A stretch of 64,000 nucleotides of DNA from Bradyrhizobium sp. 4 (GCF_023100905.1 NZ_CP064686.1:558001-622000); one strand, 5' to 3'. Counted from the stretch's first letter, positions 43,152-52,016 are shown. Numbers and translations are program-made. The notes: generated by a model not told the origin, from the sequence alone.

Positions 43152-43937
43152 ATGACCCAAATTGATCATCAGGTTCATCCTATCGGCCCGGTTGCGGGCT
43201 CACGCATTTTCAAGTTCATCGCATTTCTGTACGGAATTGCGGCGTATCTCGTGTTTTTCGTCACCATTCTGTACGCCATCGGCTTCGTCATGGGGCTGGT
43301 GGTGCCGAAGACCATCGACACCGGGACCGACACGCCCGTGGCCGAGGCCGTCATCATCAATCTGCTCCTGATGGCCCTGTTTGCGGTCCAGCATAGCGTG
43401 ATGGCGCGCCGGCAATTCAAGGCCTGGTGGACGCAGTACGTCCCCAAGCCGGTCGAGCGCAGCACCTATGTGCTGTTTGCGAGCCTGTCATTGCTCCTCC
43501 TGTTCTGGCAGTGGCGTCCGCTGCCCACGGTCGTATGGGACGTCGCGAACCCGGATCTTGCTGTGACGATCGTCACGCTGTCGCTGGTGGGCTGGGTCCT
43601 GGTATTCACCTCGACCTTCATCATCAATCACTTCGAGTTGTTCGGATTGCATCAGGTGACCAATCATCTCGTCGGCAAGGAGGCGTCGCCGCCGCGCTTC
43701 AAGACGCCGTTGCTATACAAGTTCGTCCGTCATCCGATCTATCTCGGCTTCATCATCGCGTTCTGGGCGGCGCCAGTCATGACCGCGGGCCATCTGCTGT
43801 TCGCCGCCGTGACCACGCTCTACATCTTCGTCGGCATCGCGCTGGAGGAGCACGACCTCATCGATCTCTTCGGCGACGAGTACCGGCAGTACAAACAACG
43901 GGTGTCGATGCTTATTCCCTGGCGCAAGTCGGTATAG
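43152..43937 (+). CDS. mddA: MddA-like methanethiol S-methyltransferase (integral membrane methyltransferase)
   Basis: This 261-residue protein has about six membrane helices and the isoprenylcysteine-methyltransferase-like C-terminal signature: FVRHPIYLGFIIAFWAAP and LEEHDLIDLFGDEYRQYKQRV. MddA converts methanethiol to dimethylsulfide using S-adenosylmethionine; Bradyrhizobium carries such genes (I recall blr1218 as one). The ATG at 43152 is preferred; the frame is open upstream to 43101. It is divergent from a winged-helix/TPR regulator with a tandem repeat between them. Other members of this fold methylate different small thiols or phenols, so the substrate needs testing. Confidence 0.75.
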   Translation: MTQIDHQVHPIGPVAGSRIFKFIAFLYGIAAYLVFFVTILYAIGFVMGLVVPKTIDTGTDTPVAEAVIINLLLMALFAVQHSVMARRQFKAWWTQYVPKPVERSTYVLFASLSLLLLFWQWRPLPTVVWDVANPDLAVTIVTLSLVGWVLVFTSTFIINHFELFGLHQVTNHLVGKEASPPRFKTPLLYKFVRHPIYLGFIIAFWAAPVMTAGHLLFAAVTTLYIFVGIALEEHDLIDLFGDEYRQYKQRVSMLIPWRKSV

Positions 43938-43954
43938 CTTCCGCGTCTTCTCGT

Positions 43955-43978
43955 CGCGTCCCCCGAAAGGAGGACGCG
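43955..43978 (+). terminator. Hairpin after the MddA-like gene
   Basis: Arms 43955-43964 and 43969-43978 pair with one mismatch around a GAAA tetraloop. No T-run follows, so it may be a weak or processing signal rather than a full terminator. Confidence 0.45.
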
Positions 43979-44167
43979 CGGCGGCGCAGAGGCGCGTAAC
44001 GGATCCTGCCGGACGCAACCTTCAACGTTTCTCGGGGTGAATCCCCCTCATCCCGACGCTATCAGTGCGAGCAAAGCTCGTCGCGACCCCCGCATTCGTT
44101 CTCGCCGAGTTATCGGCAAACAGGAGCGGGGAGAGGAATCTGAACAATCATCAACGGAGACGACCTA

Positions 44168-44590
44168 ATGAAACATGTTGGAAACTGCTTCTGTGGCGCA
44201 GTCACGATCGAGGTCACGGGCGCGCCGGAGGCGATGGGCTATTGCCATTGCAGCTCGTGCCGCTCGTGGTCGGGCGGTCCGGTGAACGCCTTCAGCCTGT
44301 GGAAGCCCGAAGCCGTGCGCATCACCGAAGGTGCTCAGAATGTCGAGACCTTTGCGAAGACGCCGCTCAGCCAGCGCAAATATTGCAAGAAGTGCGGCGG
44401 CCATCTCATGACCAACCATCCGCCGCTCGGCCTGGTCGACGTCTTCACCGCCACCATCCCCACCCTCGCCTTCGCGCCCGGCGTCCACGTCAACTACGCC
44501 GAGACGGTGCTGCCAATGCGCGACGGCCTGCCCAAGCTCAAGGATTTCCCGGCCGAATTCGGCGGCAGCGGCGAGATGATGCAGGAGTGA
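44168..44590 (+). CDS. GFA-family (glutathione-dependent formaldehyde-activating-like) zinc protein
   Basis: This encodes 140 residues. The zinc-binding Cys set is clear: CFCG near the N terminus (about 8-11), CHCSSCRSWSGGP, and RKYCKKCGGHLM. The fold is that of GFA/CENP-V proteins, which bind two zinc ions; the assigned formaldehyde-glutathione reaction is uncertain for most members. It follows the MddA-like gene after 230 bp, and is convergent with regulator B at 44635. No signal peptide is present. Confidence 0.9.
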   Translation: MKHVGNCFCGAVTIEVTGAPEAMGYCHCSSCRSWSGGPVNAFSLWKPEAVRITEGAQNVETFAKTPLSQRKYCKKCGGHLMTNHPPLGLVDVFTATIPTLAFAPGVHVNYAETVLPMRDGLPKLKDFPAEFGGSGEMMQE

Positions 44591-44600
44591 TGCGCTTTCC

Positions 44601-44626
44601 TCCTCTCCCCGCAAGCGGGGAGAGGA
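44601..44626. repeat. CTCTCCCCGC palindrome, copy 2
   Basis: A perfect 12-bp inverted repeat (44601-44612 and 44615-44626) with two-base spacer, between convergent genes. Same family as copies at 38677 and 63912. Confidence 0.8.
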
Positions 44627-44634
44627 GAGATTCG

Positions 44635-46194
44635 CTACCTCATCCCCGCGCGCCGCAATCCCTCGAGATAATGCTCGCGATCCTCGTCCCGCAGCATCGG
44701 CAGCTCGCGCGTGATCCAGGCGAGCGAGATGCCGGGTTGGGCGCGGCGCAAGCCTTCCAGGGCGGAAGCCGCGCGCGCGGGATCGCCCGACATTCCGGCG
44801 GCGGCCGTCAGCACGCGATGCGCGCCGACGAAATCGGCGCGCTGCCGCATCGACTCGCGCGCCATCTGTGCGGCGCCTTCGTAATCGCGGCCGATGAACC
44901 GGGCATAGGCCGCGACGCCGCAATAGATCGCCGCGAGCGGGTCGCGCGGGCTCAGCCGCAGCGCGCGGCGCGCGGCGACATCGCCGTTCTGCCATCGTCC
45001 CGCGTAACACAGCGTCACGCCGTAGAAGGCGTGTGCCATCGCAAAATTCGGATTGAGGTTCAGCGCCAGCTCGAACTCCGCCAGCGCGTCATCGAAGCGG
45101 CGACGGAATAGATAAGTATAAGCCAGACCATGATGAGCCCAGGCATCCTCGCGATCGGCCTCCACCGCCGCGAGCGCGGCGCGCTCGGCGACCGGCACGG
45201 TCGGGGCCATGTCGGACCAGCCCATATGCGCGCCGAAGATGTGGCTGGTCGCGAGCAGGCCGAGTGCCTTGCCATAGGCGGGATCGAGCGCGACGGCCTT
45301 TTCGAGCAGTCCCTGCGCGGCGGCATTGTCCTCGCGGGTGATGCGCCAGTAATGCGACAATGCGCGCATCACGAGGTCCCATGCATCCAGGCTTCCCGGC
45401 GGCTTCTGCTGGGCGCGAAAACTCTCGGCGGTATAGAGCTGCGGCTCGATCGCGGCGACGATCGCCTCGGTGATCTCGTCCTGCACCGCAAAGATGTCGG
45501 CAAGCTCGCGGTCGTAACGTTCGGCCCAGAGATGGCTGCCGGTCGAGACGTCGTTGAGCTGCGCGGAGATACGCACGCGATCGCCGCTCCGCCGCACGCT
45601 GCCTTCGAGCACGTAGCGCACGCCGAGCTCGCGCGCGACCTCGTTCATGTGCACCGCGCGGCCTTTGTAGACGAAGGAGGAGTTGCGCGCGATGACGAAG
45701 AACCAGCGCAGCTTCGACAGCGCCGTGATGATGTCCTCGCTGATTCCGTCCGAGAAATAATCCTGCTCGCGGTCGCCGCTCATGTTGGTGAAGGGCAGCA
45801 CCGCGATCGCCGGCCGGTCCGGTAGCGGCAGCGGGGCCCGCAGAAGCTTCGCTCCGAAATCGGATTCCGGCGCGGTTGCCCCACGCTTGGTTTCGACGTC
45901 GCCGACGAAACGAAAACCTTTGCGTGAGATGGTGCGGATCAGCGCCTGGCTTGCGCCGCTGTCTCCGACCGCCTTGCGTGCCGCATTGATCCGGCTGGTC
46001 AGCGTGGATTCGGAGACGCTGCGCCCGTGCCAGATCTTGTCGATCAGTTCGTCCTTGCTGACCACCCGATCGCGGTTCTCCATGAGGTGGACAACGAGAT
46101 CGAACACCTGCGGCTCCACGGCAACGGGAACCTGCTCGCGGCTCAGCTCGCGCAAGTCGGTATCGAGCAGGTGATCCCGGAACAGAAACTGCAC
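44635..46194 (-). CDS. Winged-helix regulator with TolB-like domain and TPR region (paralogue B)
   Basis: This encodes 519 residues with the same order as paralogue A: winged helix (about 1-100, ending LIRTISRKGFRFVGDV), TolB-like domain (FTNMSGDREQDYFSDGISED; VRYVLEGSVRRSGDRVRIS) and TPR-type repeats to the C terminus. Both end in a similar DREHYLEG(F/L)RRAG(L/M)R tail. The pair has diverged noticeably but keeps length and domain order, so they are old duplicates. Its 3' end faces the GFA gene and its upstream region contains a motif shared with paralogue A. Confidence 0.9.
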   Translation of the reverse strand: MQFLFRDHLLDTDLRELSREQVPVAVEPQVFDLVVHLMENRDRVVSKDELIDKIWHGRSVSESTLTSRINAARKAVGDSGASQALIRTISRKGFRFVGDVETKRGATAPESDFGAKLLRAPLPLPDRPAIAVLPFTNMSGDREQDYFSDGISEDIITALSKLRWFFVIARNSSFVYKGRAVHMNEVARELGVRYVLEGSVRRSGDRVRISAQLNDVSTGSHLWAERYDRELADIFAVQDEITEAIVAAIEPQLYTAESFRAQQKPPGSLDAWDLVMRALSHYWRITREDNAAAQGLLEKAVALDPAYGKALGLLATSHIFGAHMGWSDMAPTVPVAERAALAAVEADREDAWAHHGLAYTYLFRRRFDDALAEFELALNLNPNFAMAHAFYGVTLCYAGRWQNGDVAARRALRLSPRDPLAAIYCGVAAYARFIGRDYEGAAQMARESMRQRADFVGAHRVLTAAAGMSGDPARAASALEGLRRAQPGISLAWITRELPMLRDEDREHYLEGLRRAGMR

Positions 46195-46614
46195 GTCGAA
46201 AACTCAGACCTCAAGGCAACATCGGGCAATGATGAAAGCAAAACGGATTTCGGCTGATGTCTGTGAGTCCGCCAAGGGGCCTGTCCGGTTCACCACGATC
46301 GCGTGATGGCAGCCATGCGATTTACGGGGAGGAATGCAACCTGGATTAGAATAAAGCCGTTTCGGCCGGATTGTCGCGATTTCGTCACGGCGTTGCGAGC
46401 AATCCATCCTGCCGCCGCGGAGCTAGCGTGGATTGCTTCGTCGCAAGGGCTCCTCGCAATGACGGTGTTCAGGCAATGGTGTGCGGCAGCTTCCCATGTT
46501 GTCCTGGCCTTCGCGACAGCATCGAATACCTGACGAATAGTGAATGTCCATTGCCGAACAGTTCCGTGTGCGTAAGCTGCCCTCACACAAAACACCAACC
46601 ACGAAGAAACGCCC
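46195..46614. other. 420-bp intergenic region with a palindromic repeat
   Basis: It contains the shared motif CCTCAAGGCAACATC (46209-46223) near the regulator B start and a palindromic element (46384-46464). No gene is convincing; overlapping short frames on both strands have no recognisable content. Confidence 0.6.
46384..46464. repeat. Palindrome TTGCGAGCAATCCA...TGGATTGCTTCG...CTCGCAATGAC
   Basis: The ends are inverted copies: TTGCGAGCAATCCA at the left, and TGGATTGC plus CCTCGCAATGAC at the right. This GTCATTGCGAGCGAAGCAATCCA-type element is widespread in alphaproteobacterial intergenic DNA. Confidence 0.7.
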
Positions 46615-47976
46615 ATGCCCGCTTTTCATGCCTCAACCACCGTGCTCGATTCCATGCTGTTCCGCGATGCCTTCGGCACGCCGCAGATGCGGGAGGTGTT
46701 TTCCGATATCGCGACGGTCGCGCGCTATGCCGAGGTCGAGGTGGCGCTGGCGAAGGCGGAAGCGAGATGCGGGGTGATTCCGCAGGACGCGGCCGATCAG
46801 ATCGCGGCGCGGACCGACGTTGCCGCGCTGGATTTCGACCTGTTGCGGCAGGAGACCGATGTCGTCGGCTATCCGATCCTGCCGCTGGTGCATCAGATGG
46901 TGAAGCAATGCGGCGATGCCGGCCGCTATGTGCATTGGGGAGCGACCACGCAGGACATCATGGACACCGCCGTGGTGCTGCAACTGCGCGCAGGCCTCGA
47001 GATCGTCGAACAGGATATCGCGGGCTTGCGCAAGATCCTCGCCGACCTCTCGAAGCGCTACCGCGACACGCCGATGGCGGGGCGCACCCATCTCCAGCAG
47101 GCGCTGCCGGTCACCTTCGGCTACAAGACCGCGATCTGGCTCGCGATGTTCGATCGCCACGCCGAGCGTATCAGTGAATTGAAGCCGCGCGTTCTGGTCG
47201 GCCAGTTCGCCGGTGCCGCCGGCACGCTGGCCTCGCTCGGCGACAAGGGGTTCGAGGTGCAGGAGGCGCTCTGCGCCGAACTGAGGCTCGGCGTTCCCGC
47301 CTCGACCTGGCACGTCGCACGCGACGGTTTTGCCGAGGCTGTGAATTTCCTGGCGCTCGTCACCGGCTCGCTCGGCAAGATCGCGCTCGACATCATGATC
47401 ATGGCCTCGACCGAATTCGCCGAGGTCTACGAGCCCTTCGTCAAGGGACGCGGCGCGTCCTCGACCATGCCTCAGAAGCGCAACCCGATCTCCTCGGAAC
47501 TGATGCTTGCGGCGTCCAAGGCGGTGCGCCAGCACGCCGGCCTCATGCTGGATGCCATGGTGCAGGATTTCGAGCGCGCCACCGGGCCCTGGCACGCCGA
47601 ATGGATGGCGATCCCCGAGAGCTTCGTGCTGACCGCTGGCGCGTTGCACCAGGCGAAGTTCGCGCTCGCCGGCCTCATCGTGGACGAAAGCAAGATGAAC
47701 GAGAATCTCGCCGTCAGCCGCGGTCTGATCGTGGCCGAAGCCGTCATGATGGGGCTCGCGCCGCAGATCGGGCGGCAGGAGGCCCATGACGTGGTCTATG
47801 ACGCCTGCCGGCTCGCCAATGAGAAAGGTCTGACATTGGCGGACGCACTGTCGTCCGATTCCCGCGTCTCCGTCAGAATCGATCGTGCCACGATCGAGGC
47901 GCTGACATCACCGAAAAATTACCTCGGCCTTGCTCCCGCCATGGTCGACCGGGTGCTGAAATCGGCAACGCGTTGA
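46615..47976 (+). CDS. Fumarase/aspartase superfamily lyase (3-carboxymuconate cycloisomerase/adenylosuccinate lyase-like)
   Basis: This encodes 453 residues. The superfamily signature GASSTMPQKRNPIS lies near 285, with TTQDIMDTA and GRTHLQQALPVTFGYK as the other conserved regions. The closest named groups by these motifs are PcaB-type 3-carboxy-cis,cis-muconate cycloisomerases, which share the fold but catalyse a different step from adenylosuccinate lyase. No protocatechuate gene is adjacent, so the substrate is unassigned. The ATG at 46615 has a weak Shine-Dalgarno. Confidence 0.85.
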   Translation: MPAFHASTTVLDSMLFRDAFGTPQMREVFSDIATVARYAEVEVALAKAEARCGVIPQDAADQIAARTDVAALDFDLLRQETDVVGYPILPLVHQMVKQCGDAGRYVHWGATTQDIMDTAVVLQLRAGLEIVEQDIAGLRKILADLSKRYRDTPMAGRTHLQQALPVTFGYKTAIWLAMFDRHAERISELKPRVLVGQFAGAAGTLASLGDKGFEVQEALCAELRLGVPASTWHVARDGFAEAVNFLALVTGSLGKIALDIMIMASTEFAEVYEPFVKGRGASSTMPQKRNPISSELMLAASKAVRQHAGLMLDAMVQDFERATGPWHAEWMAIPESFVLTAGALHQAKFALAGLIVDESKMNENLAVSRGLIVAEAVMMGLAPQIGRQEAHDVVYDACRLANEKGLTLADALSSDSRVSVRIDRATIEALTSPKNYLGLAPAMVDRVLKSATR

Positions 47977-48089
47977 AAACCAAAATGCGCGAAACTGCGT
48001 ATCTTTGGGGTGTCGCAAGGCACTCGCGCACTTGTGTCTCGCGATGCTAGACTTAGATTGAGCGAGAGACGTTCGGCAGAGGATTCGGC

Positions 48090-49346
48090 ATGACTGATCA
48101 ACGCATCACCTCCACTCCCATCGATCCCGTGAAGCTCGACCGGCTGGCCGAGGTTGCGGTGAAGGTGGGCCTGGGCTTGCGGCCCGGCCAGGATCTGCTC
48201 TTGACGGCGCCTGCGATCGCGTTGCCGCTGGTGCGGCGGATCGCCGTGCATGCCTACAAGGCCGGCGCCGGCATCGTGACGCCCATTCTCTCCGACGAAG
48301 AGATGACGCTGGCGCGCTACCGCCACGGCCACGACGACAGCTTCGATCGCGCCGCCAACTGGCTCTACGAGGGCATGGCCAAGGCGTTCTCGAACAACAC
48401 CGCGCGTCTCGCCATCGTCGGCGACAATCCGATGCTGCTGTCGGGCGAAGATGCATCCAAGGTCGCGCGCGCCAGCAAGGCCAATTCCATGGCCTATCAG
48501 CCCGCACTGGAAAAGATCGTCAATTTCGACACCAATTGGAACATCATCGCCTATCCGAGCCCGTCCTGGGCGAAGCAGGTCTTTCCGAACGATCCTGAAG
48601 AGGTCGCGATCGGCAAGCTCGCGGACGCGATCTTCGCGGCGTCCCGCGTCGATCGCGAGGACGCGCCGGCCAATTGGGCGAGCCACAACGCGGTGCTGCG
48701 GGAGCGCACCAACTGGCTCAACGGCCAGCGTTTCCGCGCGCTCCAGTATTCAGGACCGGGCACCGACCTCACGATCGGCCTCGCCGACGGCCATGAATGG
48801 GAGGGCGGTGCTTCGCTCTCCAAGAACGGCATCAGCTGCAACGCCAATATCCCGACCGAAGAGGTCTTCACCACGCCGCATTGCCGGCGCGTCTACGGCC
48901 ATGTTGTGAGCTCGAAGCCGCTGTCCTACCAGGGCACGCTGATCGACAACATCGCGGTGCGCTTCGAGGACGGCAGGATCGTCGACGCCAAGGCTTCGCG
49001 CGGCGAGGAGGTACTGAACAAGGTGCTCGACACCGACGAGGGCGCGCGCCGTCTCGGCGAGGTGGCCCTGGTGCCGCATTCCTCGCCGATCTCGCAGAGT
49101 GGGCTGTTGTTCTACAACACGCTGTTCGACGAGAACGCGGCCTCGCACATCGCGCTCGGCCAGTGCTATTCGAAGTGCTTCGTCAACGGCGCCCAGCTCA
49201 CGCCGCAGCAGATCGCGGCGCAAGGCGGCAACCAGAGCCTGATCCATATCGACTGGATGATCGGCTCGGCCGAGACCGACATCGACGGCATTCTGGCCGA
49301 CGGCAGCAAAGTGCCGGTGTTTCGCAAGGGCGAATGGGCGAAGTAA
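48090..49346 (+). CDS. M29 family aminopeptidase (AmpS/AmpT-like)
   Basis: This encodes 418 residues. Family signatures include TNWLNGQRFRALQYSGPGTDLTIGLADGHEW, NIPTEEVFTTPHCRRVYGHV, and ENAASHIALGQCYSKCFVNG, which carry the metal-ligand Glu and His residues. M29 enzymes are cytoplasmic, cobalt- or zinc-dependent aminopeptidases with broad specificity. The ATG has AGAGGA nine bases upstream. It stands alone after the lyase gene. Confidence 0.93.
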   Translation: MTDQRITSTPIDPVKLDRLAEVAVKVGLGLRPGQDLLLTAPAIALPLVRRIAVHAYKAGAGIVTPILSDEEMTLARYRHGHDDSFDRAANWLYEGMAKAFSNNTARLAIVGDNPMLLSGEDASKVARASKANSMAYQPALEKIVNFDTNWNIIAYPSPSWAKQVFPNDPEEVAIGKLADAIFAASRVDREDAPANWASHNAVLRERTNWLNGQRFRALQYSGPGTDLTIGLADGHEWEGGASLSKNGISCNANIPTEEVFTTPHCRRVYGHVVSSKPLSYQGTLIDNIAVRFEDGRIVDAKASRGEEVLNKVLDTDEGARRLGEVALVPHSSPISQSGLLFYNTLFDENAASHIALGQCYSKCFVNGAQLTPQQIAAQGGNQSLIHIDWMIGSAETDIDGILADGSKVPVFRKGEWAK

Positions 49347-49361
49347 CGCGTCTTGCAGTCC

Positions 49362-49475
49362 ATCCTTCTAGACGCCCGCTTCGCGGGCTCCTCAGGATGA
49401 GGTTTCTTCTTGCGGTGAGATATTAGACCCTCCTGGTGAGGAGCGCCGTTCACGGCGCGTCTCGAACCATGAAGG
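49362..49475. repeat. Two adjacent palindromic elements (GACGCCCGCTTCGCGGGC and GAGGAGCGCCG types)
   Basis: The first (49362-49402) has CATCCTTCTAGACGCCCGC paired with TTCGCGGGCTCCTCAGGATG. The second (49429-49475) has CCTGGTGAGGAGCGCC and CGGCGCGTCTCGAACCATG. Both are known types of dispersed intergenic repeat in Bradyrhizobium. Confidence 0.7.
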
Positions 49476-49505
49476 CCGAGCACGTTCCTATTCTCAAAGC
49501 CCGCC

Positions 49506-50060
49506 TTACGCCGCCGCGTTGCGCAGCATCGGGCTGTTGTCGATGCTGAAGCGGTTGAACAGCGTCGTGAACGGGCTGCCGTCGGTGGCCCGCACGACGG
49601 CGTCGGAGGCCGCCACCGCGTCGTAGAGCGCACCGACCGGATCATTCGCCTCGGGCAAGTCGAGGCCGTTGCGGATTTGCTCGCGGGCCTCGTTGACGTC
49701 GTCCTCGTCGTCGAGTGTGGCCTCCAGCGCGTCGGCCGCCCGCCGCATTTCATGGAGGTCACCGCCGGCGGAAAATTTGAGGATGTCGAGCCAATAGGGG
49801 CGCGCCACGACGAGCTGGACGAAAGCCTCGAAACTTTCCGCGATGATTCCCGCGCGGCCTTCCGATGAGACATAGAGCACGTTCTGAGACGGCAGCAGCA
49901 CGAACGCGCCACCGGAGCCGTCACTGCCGATCTGCCGGGGGCTGTCGATTCCGTCGACCGTGAACCAGGGCTCCTCTTCGGTTGCGAAGGAGACATCAAG
50001 GCTGCCGAGCCAAGCGACGACCTCGCCTTGAGTTGCGAGAACCTCCGGGGTGAGGGGCAT
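49506..50060 (-). CDS. Hypothetical protein, weak resemblance to SMI1/KNR4-type domains
   Basis: This encodes 184 residues from the ATG at 50060, which is the better placed of three starts relative to AAAGGAG (spacing 8); 50066 and 50102 are alternatives. The N-terminal two-thirds read EEEPWFTVDGIDSPRQIGSDGSGGAFVLL, then IIAESFEAFVQLVVARPYWLDIL, which recalls SUKH/SMI1-KNR4 domains, though the motif match is loose. The C-terminal part is acidic. The family assignment is tentative. Confidence 0.55.
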   Translation of the reverse strand: MPLTPEVLATQGEVVAWLGSLDVSFATEEEPWFTVDGIDSPRQIGSDGSGGAFVLLPSQNVLYVSSEGRAGIIAESFEAFVQLVVARPYWLDILKFSAGGDLHEMRRAADALEATLDDEDDVNEAREQIRNGLDLPEANDPVGALYDAVAASDAVVRATDGSPFTTLFNRFSIDNSPMLRNAAA

Positions 50061-50295
50061 CGGCATGGCTCCTTTCAGATAGCTTCGCGCACTTTGTCGC
50101 ACCCCGGAAAAGAAGGGTTCATGTGCGCGAAATTGCAGGGAAATTGCGACGTTAACCGTTTCGCGTCTGCAACTTGCGGCTGATTGTCGGCCCCTGCGTA
50201 AGAAAGAATTAAAAACCGGCTACTAGCGTTCCCGCCATCTTTGAACAATCCGGGCCGAGACCCGGCGGATCATATTTTATCCCTTGGGGAAACAG

Positions 50296-50751
50296 ATGTC
50301 GCGTACATTGATTGAAATCAGCAGTTGCAATGTAGACCTCGAGCTGCGGCCGATCGAACCGTCCTGGATCATCGAAGGCAATCCGGTGTCGCGCTCGCAC
50401 ATCCTGTCCACCAGCGCTGACGGCACCGCTTCGACCATCATCTGGGCCTGCACCGAAGGGCGCTTCAACTGGTACTACGATATCGACGAAACGATCATGA
50501 TCATGGAAGGGTCGATCGTGCTCGAAAGCGACGGCATGCCGCCGAAGCGCTACGGCCCGGGCGACGTCATCTTCTTCCGCAACGGCGCGCATGCCAAATG
50601 GCATGTCGAAGGCCACGTCAAGAAGATCGCGTTCTGCCGCAAGACCAATCCCGTGATGATCGGCTTCCTGATCCGCGTCGTCAACAAGCTCAAGAAGATC
50701 TTCGTCTCCACCGGCGAGCGCCGTCCGGCCTCGCTGATGGGCGCCGGCTAG
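50296..50751 (+). CDS. Cupin-fold protein
   Basis: This encodes 151 residues. The central part has the small-barrel pattern FNWYYDIDETIMIMEGSIVLESDG followed by KRYGPGDVIFFRNGAHAKWHVEGHVKKIAF, a cupin motif 1/motif 2 pair; motif 1 lacks the usual two His, so metal binding is uncertain. The C terminus is basic. The start at 50296 has GGGGAAA six bases upstream. It is monocistronic; a strong palindrome follows. Confidence 0.8.
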   Translation: MSRTLIEISSCNVDLELRPIEPSWIIEGNPVSRSHILSTSADGTASTIIWACTEGRFNWYYDIDETIMIMEGSIVLESDGMPPKRYGPGDVIFFRNGAHAKWHVEGHVKKIAFCRKTNPVMIGFLIRVVNKLKKIFVSTGERRPASLMGAG

Positions 50752-50797
50752 AGTTCAATCAGTTTCAAGGACGCTTCCCAGCGGTCACGACGGAACG

Positions 50798-50823
50798 GGG
50801 GCCGGGATCAAGATCCCGGCCCC
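50798..50823. terminator. GC-rich palindrome between convergent cupin and amidohydrolase genes
   Basis: A perfect 12-bp inverted repeat (50798-50809 and 50812-50823) with a two-base spacer. Sequence outside it (GTCACGAC...GTCATGAC) extends the symmetry. It lacks a T-run but is placed to stop converging transcripts. Confidence 0.6.
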
Positions 50824-50849
50824 TGTTCTCGTCATGACGGCAATCCTTT

Positions 50850-51899
50850 TTAAGGCAAATCGAGCCGGTAGAAGTTGCTCGCGGTCTGCGAGAACAACGC
50901 CGTCTTCTCGGTCTCGCTCAGGGGCGCCGCGATACGCTTGAAGGCGTTGAAGATCACCTGGTAGCTGCACTGGCCCTTGTCCGGCGGGAAGTTGCTCTCG
51001 AACATCGCGCGCTTGGGTCCAAACGCCTCGATGCAGGTCTCGACGTAAGGCCGCCACGCGGCGGCAAGCTCCTCGGATGACGGCGGCCTCTCGCGCAAAT
51101 GGAAGTCGTAGCCGAGCAGGCACATCGCGAGCCCGCCGAGCTTCACCACCACGTTCTCGCATTTGGCGATCTCCTGGATCGACGCCCGCCATTGCGGAAA
51201 CACCTCCTCGCGTCGCCCGGCAAACCGGCCGATTCCGGCCGGGCCGCCGCAATGGTCGAGCACGATCCTGGTGTCGGGAAATGCGCGGGCGAGCTCGGTC
51301 AGCTCGCCGATCTGCGGATGGAACAGCCAGGCATCGAAGCTCAGATTCAGCGGCGCGAGACAGGCGAAGCCCCTGCGGAAGGTCGGGTCCTGCAGCAATC
51401 CCTGCGGCCGGTTCGCATACATGCCGGCGACAGCAGGATCCGGGTCCCAGGCCGAGGAATGCCGGATGCCGCGGAAGCGACCGTTGCCTGCCGCGATCTC
51501 GGCCTCCAGCACCGGCTTTGCGGCATCGCCGAGCAGCAGATTGACGTGGCTGACGATGCCGGCGCAAATCGCGGCCTTGCCGTAACCGCCGCTGGCGCTC
51601 ATCGCGGCGACGCCATTGGCGAACTCGACCTCGCCCACCGGCCGGAATGCTTCTGGCCCGTGCGCACGATACATCGAGCGGCAATCGACATAGACGGTGG
51701 CGATGACGTTGTGGCCGGAGGCGATATCGGCCGCCATCTCCTCGATCAGATAGCGGTGCCCGCGATTCCAGAGATGGTGATGGGGATCGACGATCGGCCG
51801 TAAGGGATCGATGATCTCCTCCTGATGCAGCGCGAGCCAGTCCTCGCGCGGCTCGACGAATAACCCGCTCGTGTTGGCGGGCAGACCGCTTGCGGCCAT
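50850..51899 (-). CDS. Amidohydrolase family metal-dependent hydrolase (TIM barrel)
   Basis: This encodes 349 residues. The N-terminal metal motif is DPHHHLW (about 38-44), and further signatures include RGIRHSSAWDPDP and DTRIVLDHCGG, with ESNFPPDK near the C terminus. The pattern is that of amidohydrolase_2 proteins related to 2-pyrone-4,6-dicarboxylate lactonase and L-fuconolactonase. The substrate is unknown. It has no signal peptide. Confidence 0.88.
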   Translation of the reverse strand: MAASGLPANTSGLFVEPREDWLALHQEEIIDPLRPIVDPHHHLWNRGHRYLIEEMAADIASGHNVIATVYVDCRSMYRAHGPEAFRPVGEVEFANGVAAMSASGGYGKAAICAGIVSHVNLLLGDAAKPVLEAEIAAGNGRFRGIRHSSAWDPDPAVAGMYANRPQGLLQDPTFRRGFACLAPLNLSFDAWLFHPQIGELTELARAFPDTRIVLDHCGGPAGIGRFAGRREEVFPQWRASIQEIAKCENVVVKLGGLAMCLLGYDFHLRERPPSSEELAAAWRPYVETCIEAFGPKRAMFESNFPPDKGQCSYQVIFNAFKRIAAPLSETEKTALFSQTASNFYRLDLP

Positions 51900-52016
51900 C
51901 GGTGTTCGCTCCCCTTATGAATGCTTCTTGTTCGGGGAGCCTAGCACCTCGTCATCGCACACAGCAGCGCGCGTTGCGCAACCGCACCCGGCATCACGGG
52001 CACAGCGGCGCCGTCG

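Noticed and set aside
46303..46533. Short plus-strand frame in the gap before the lyase gene
   Set aside because: It coincides with a dispersed palindrome and has no recognisable content.
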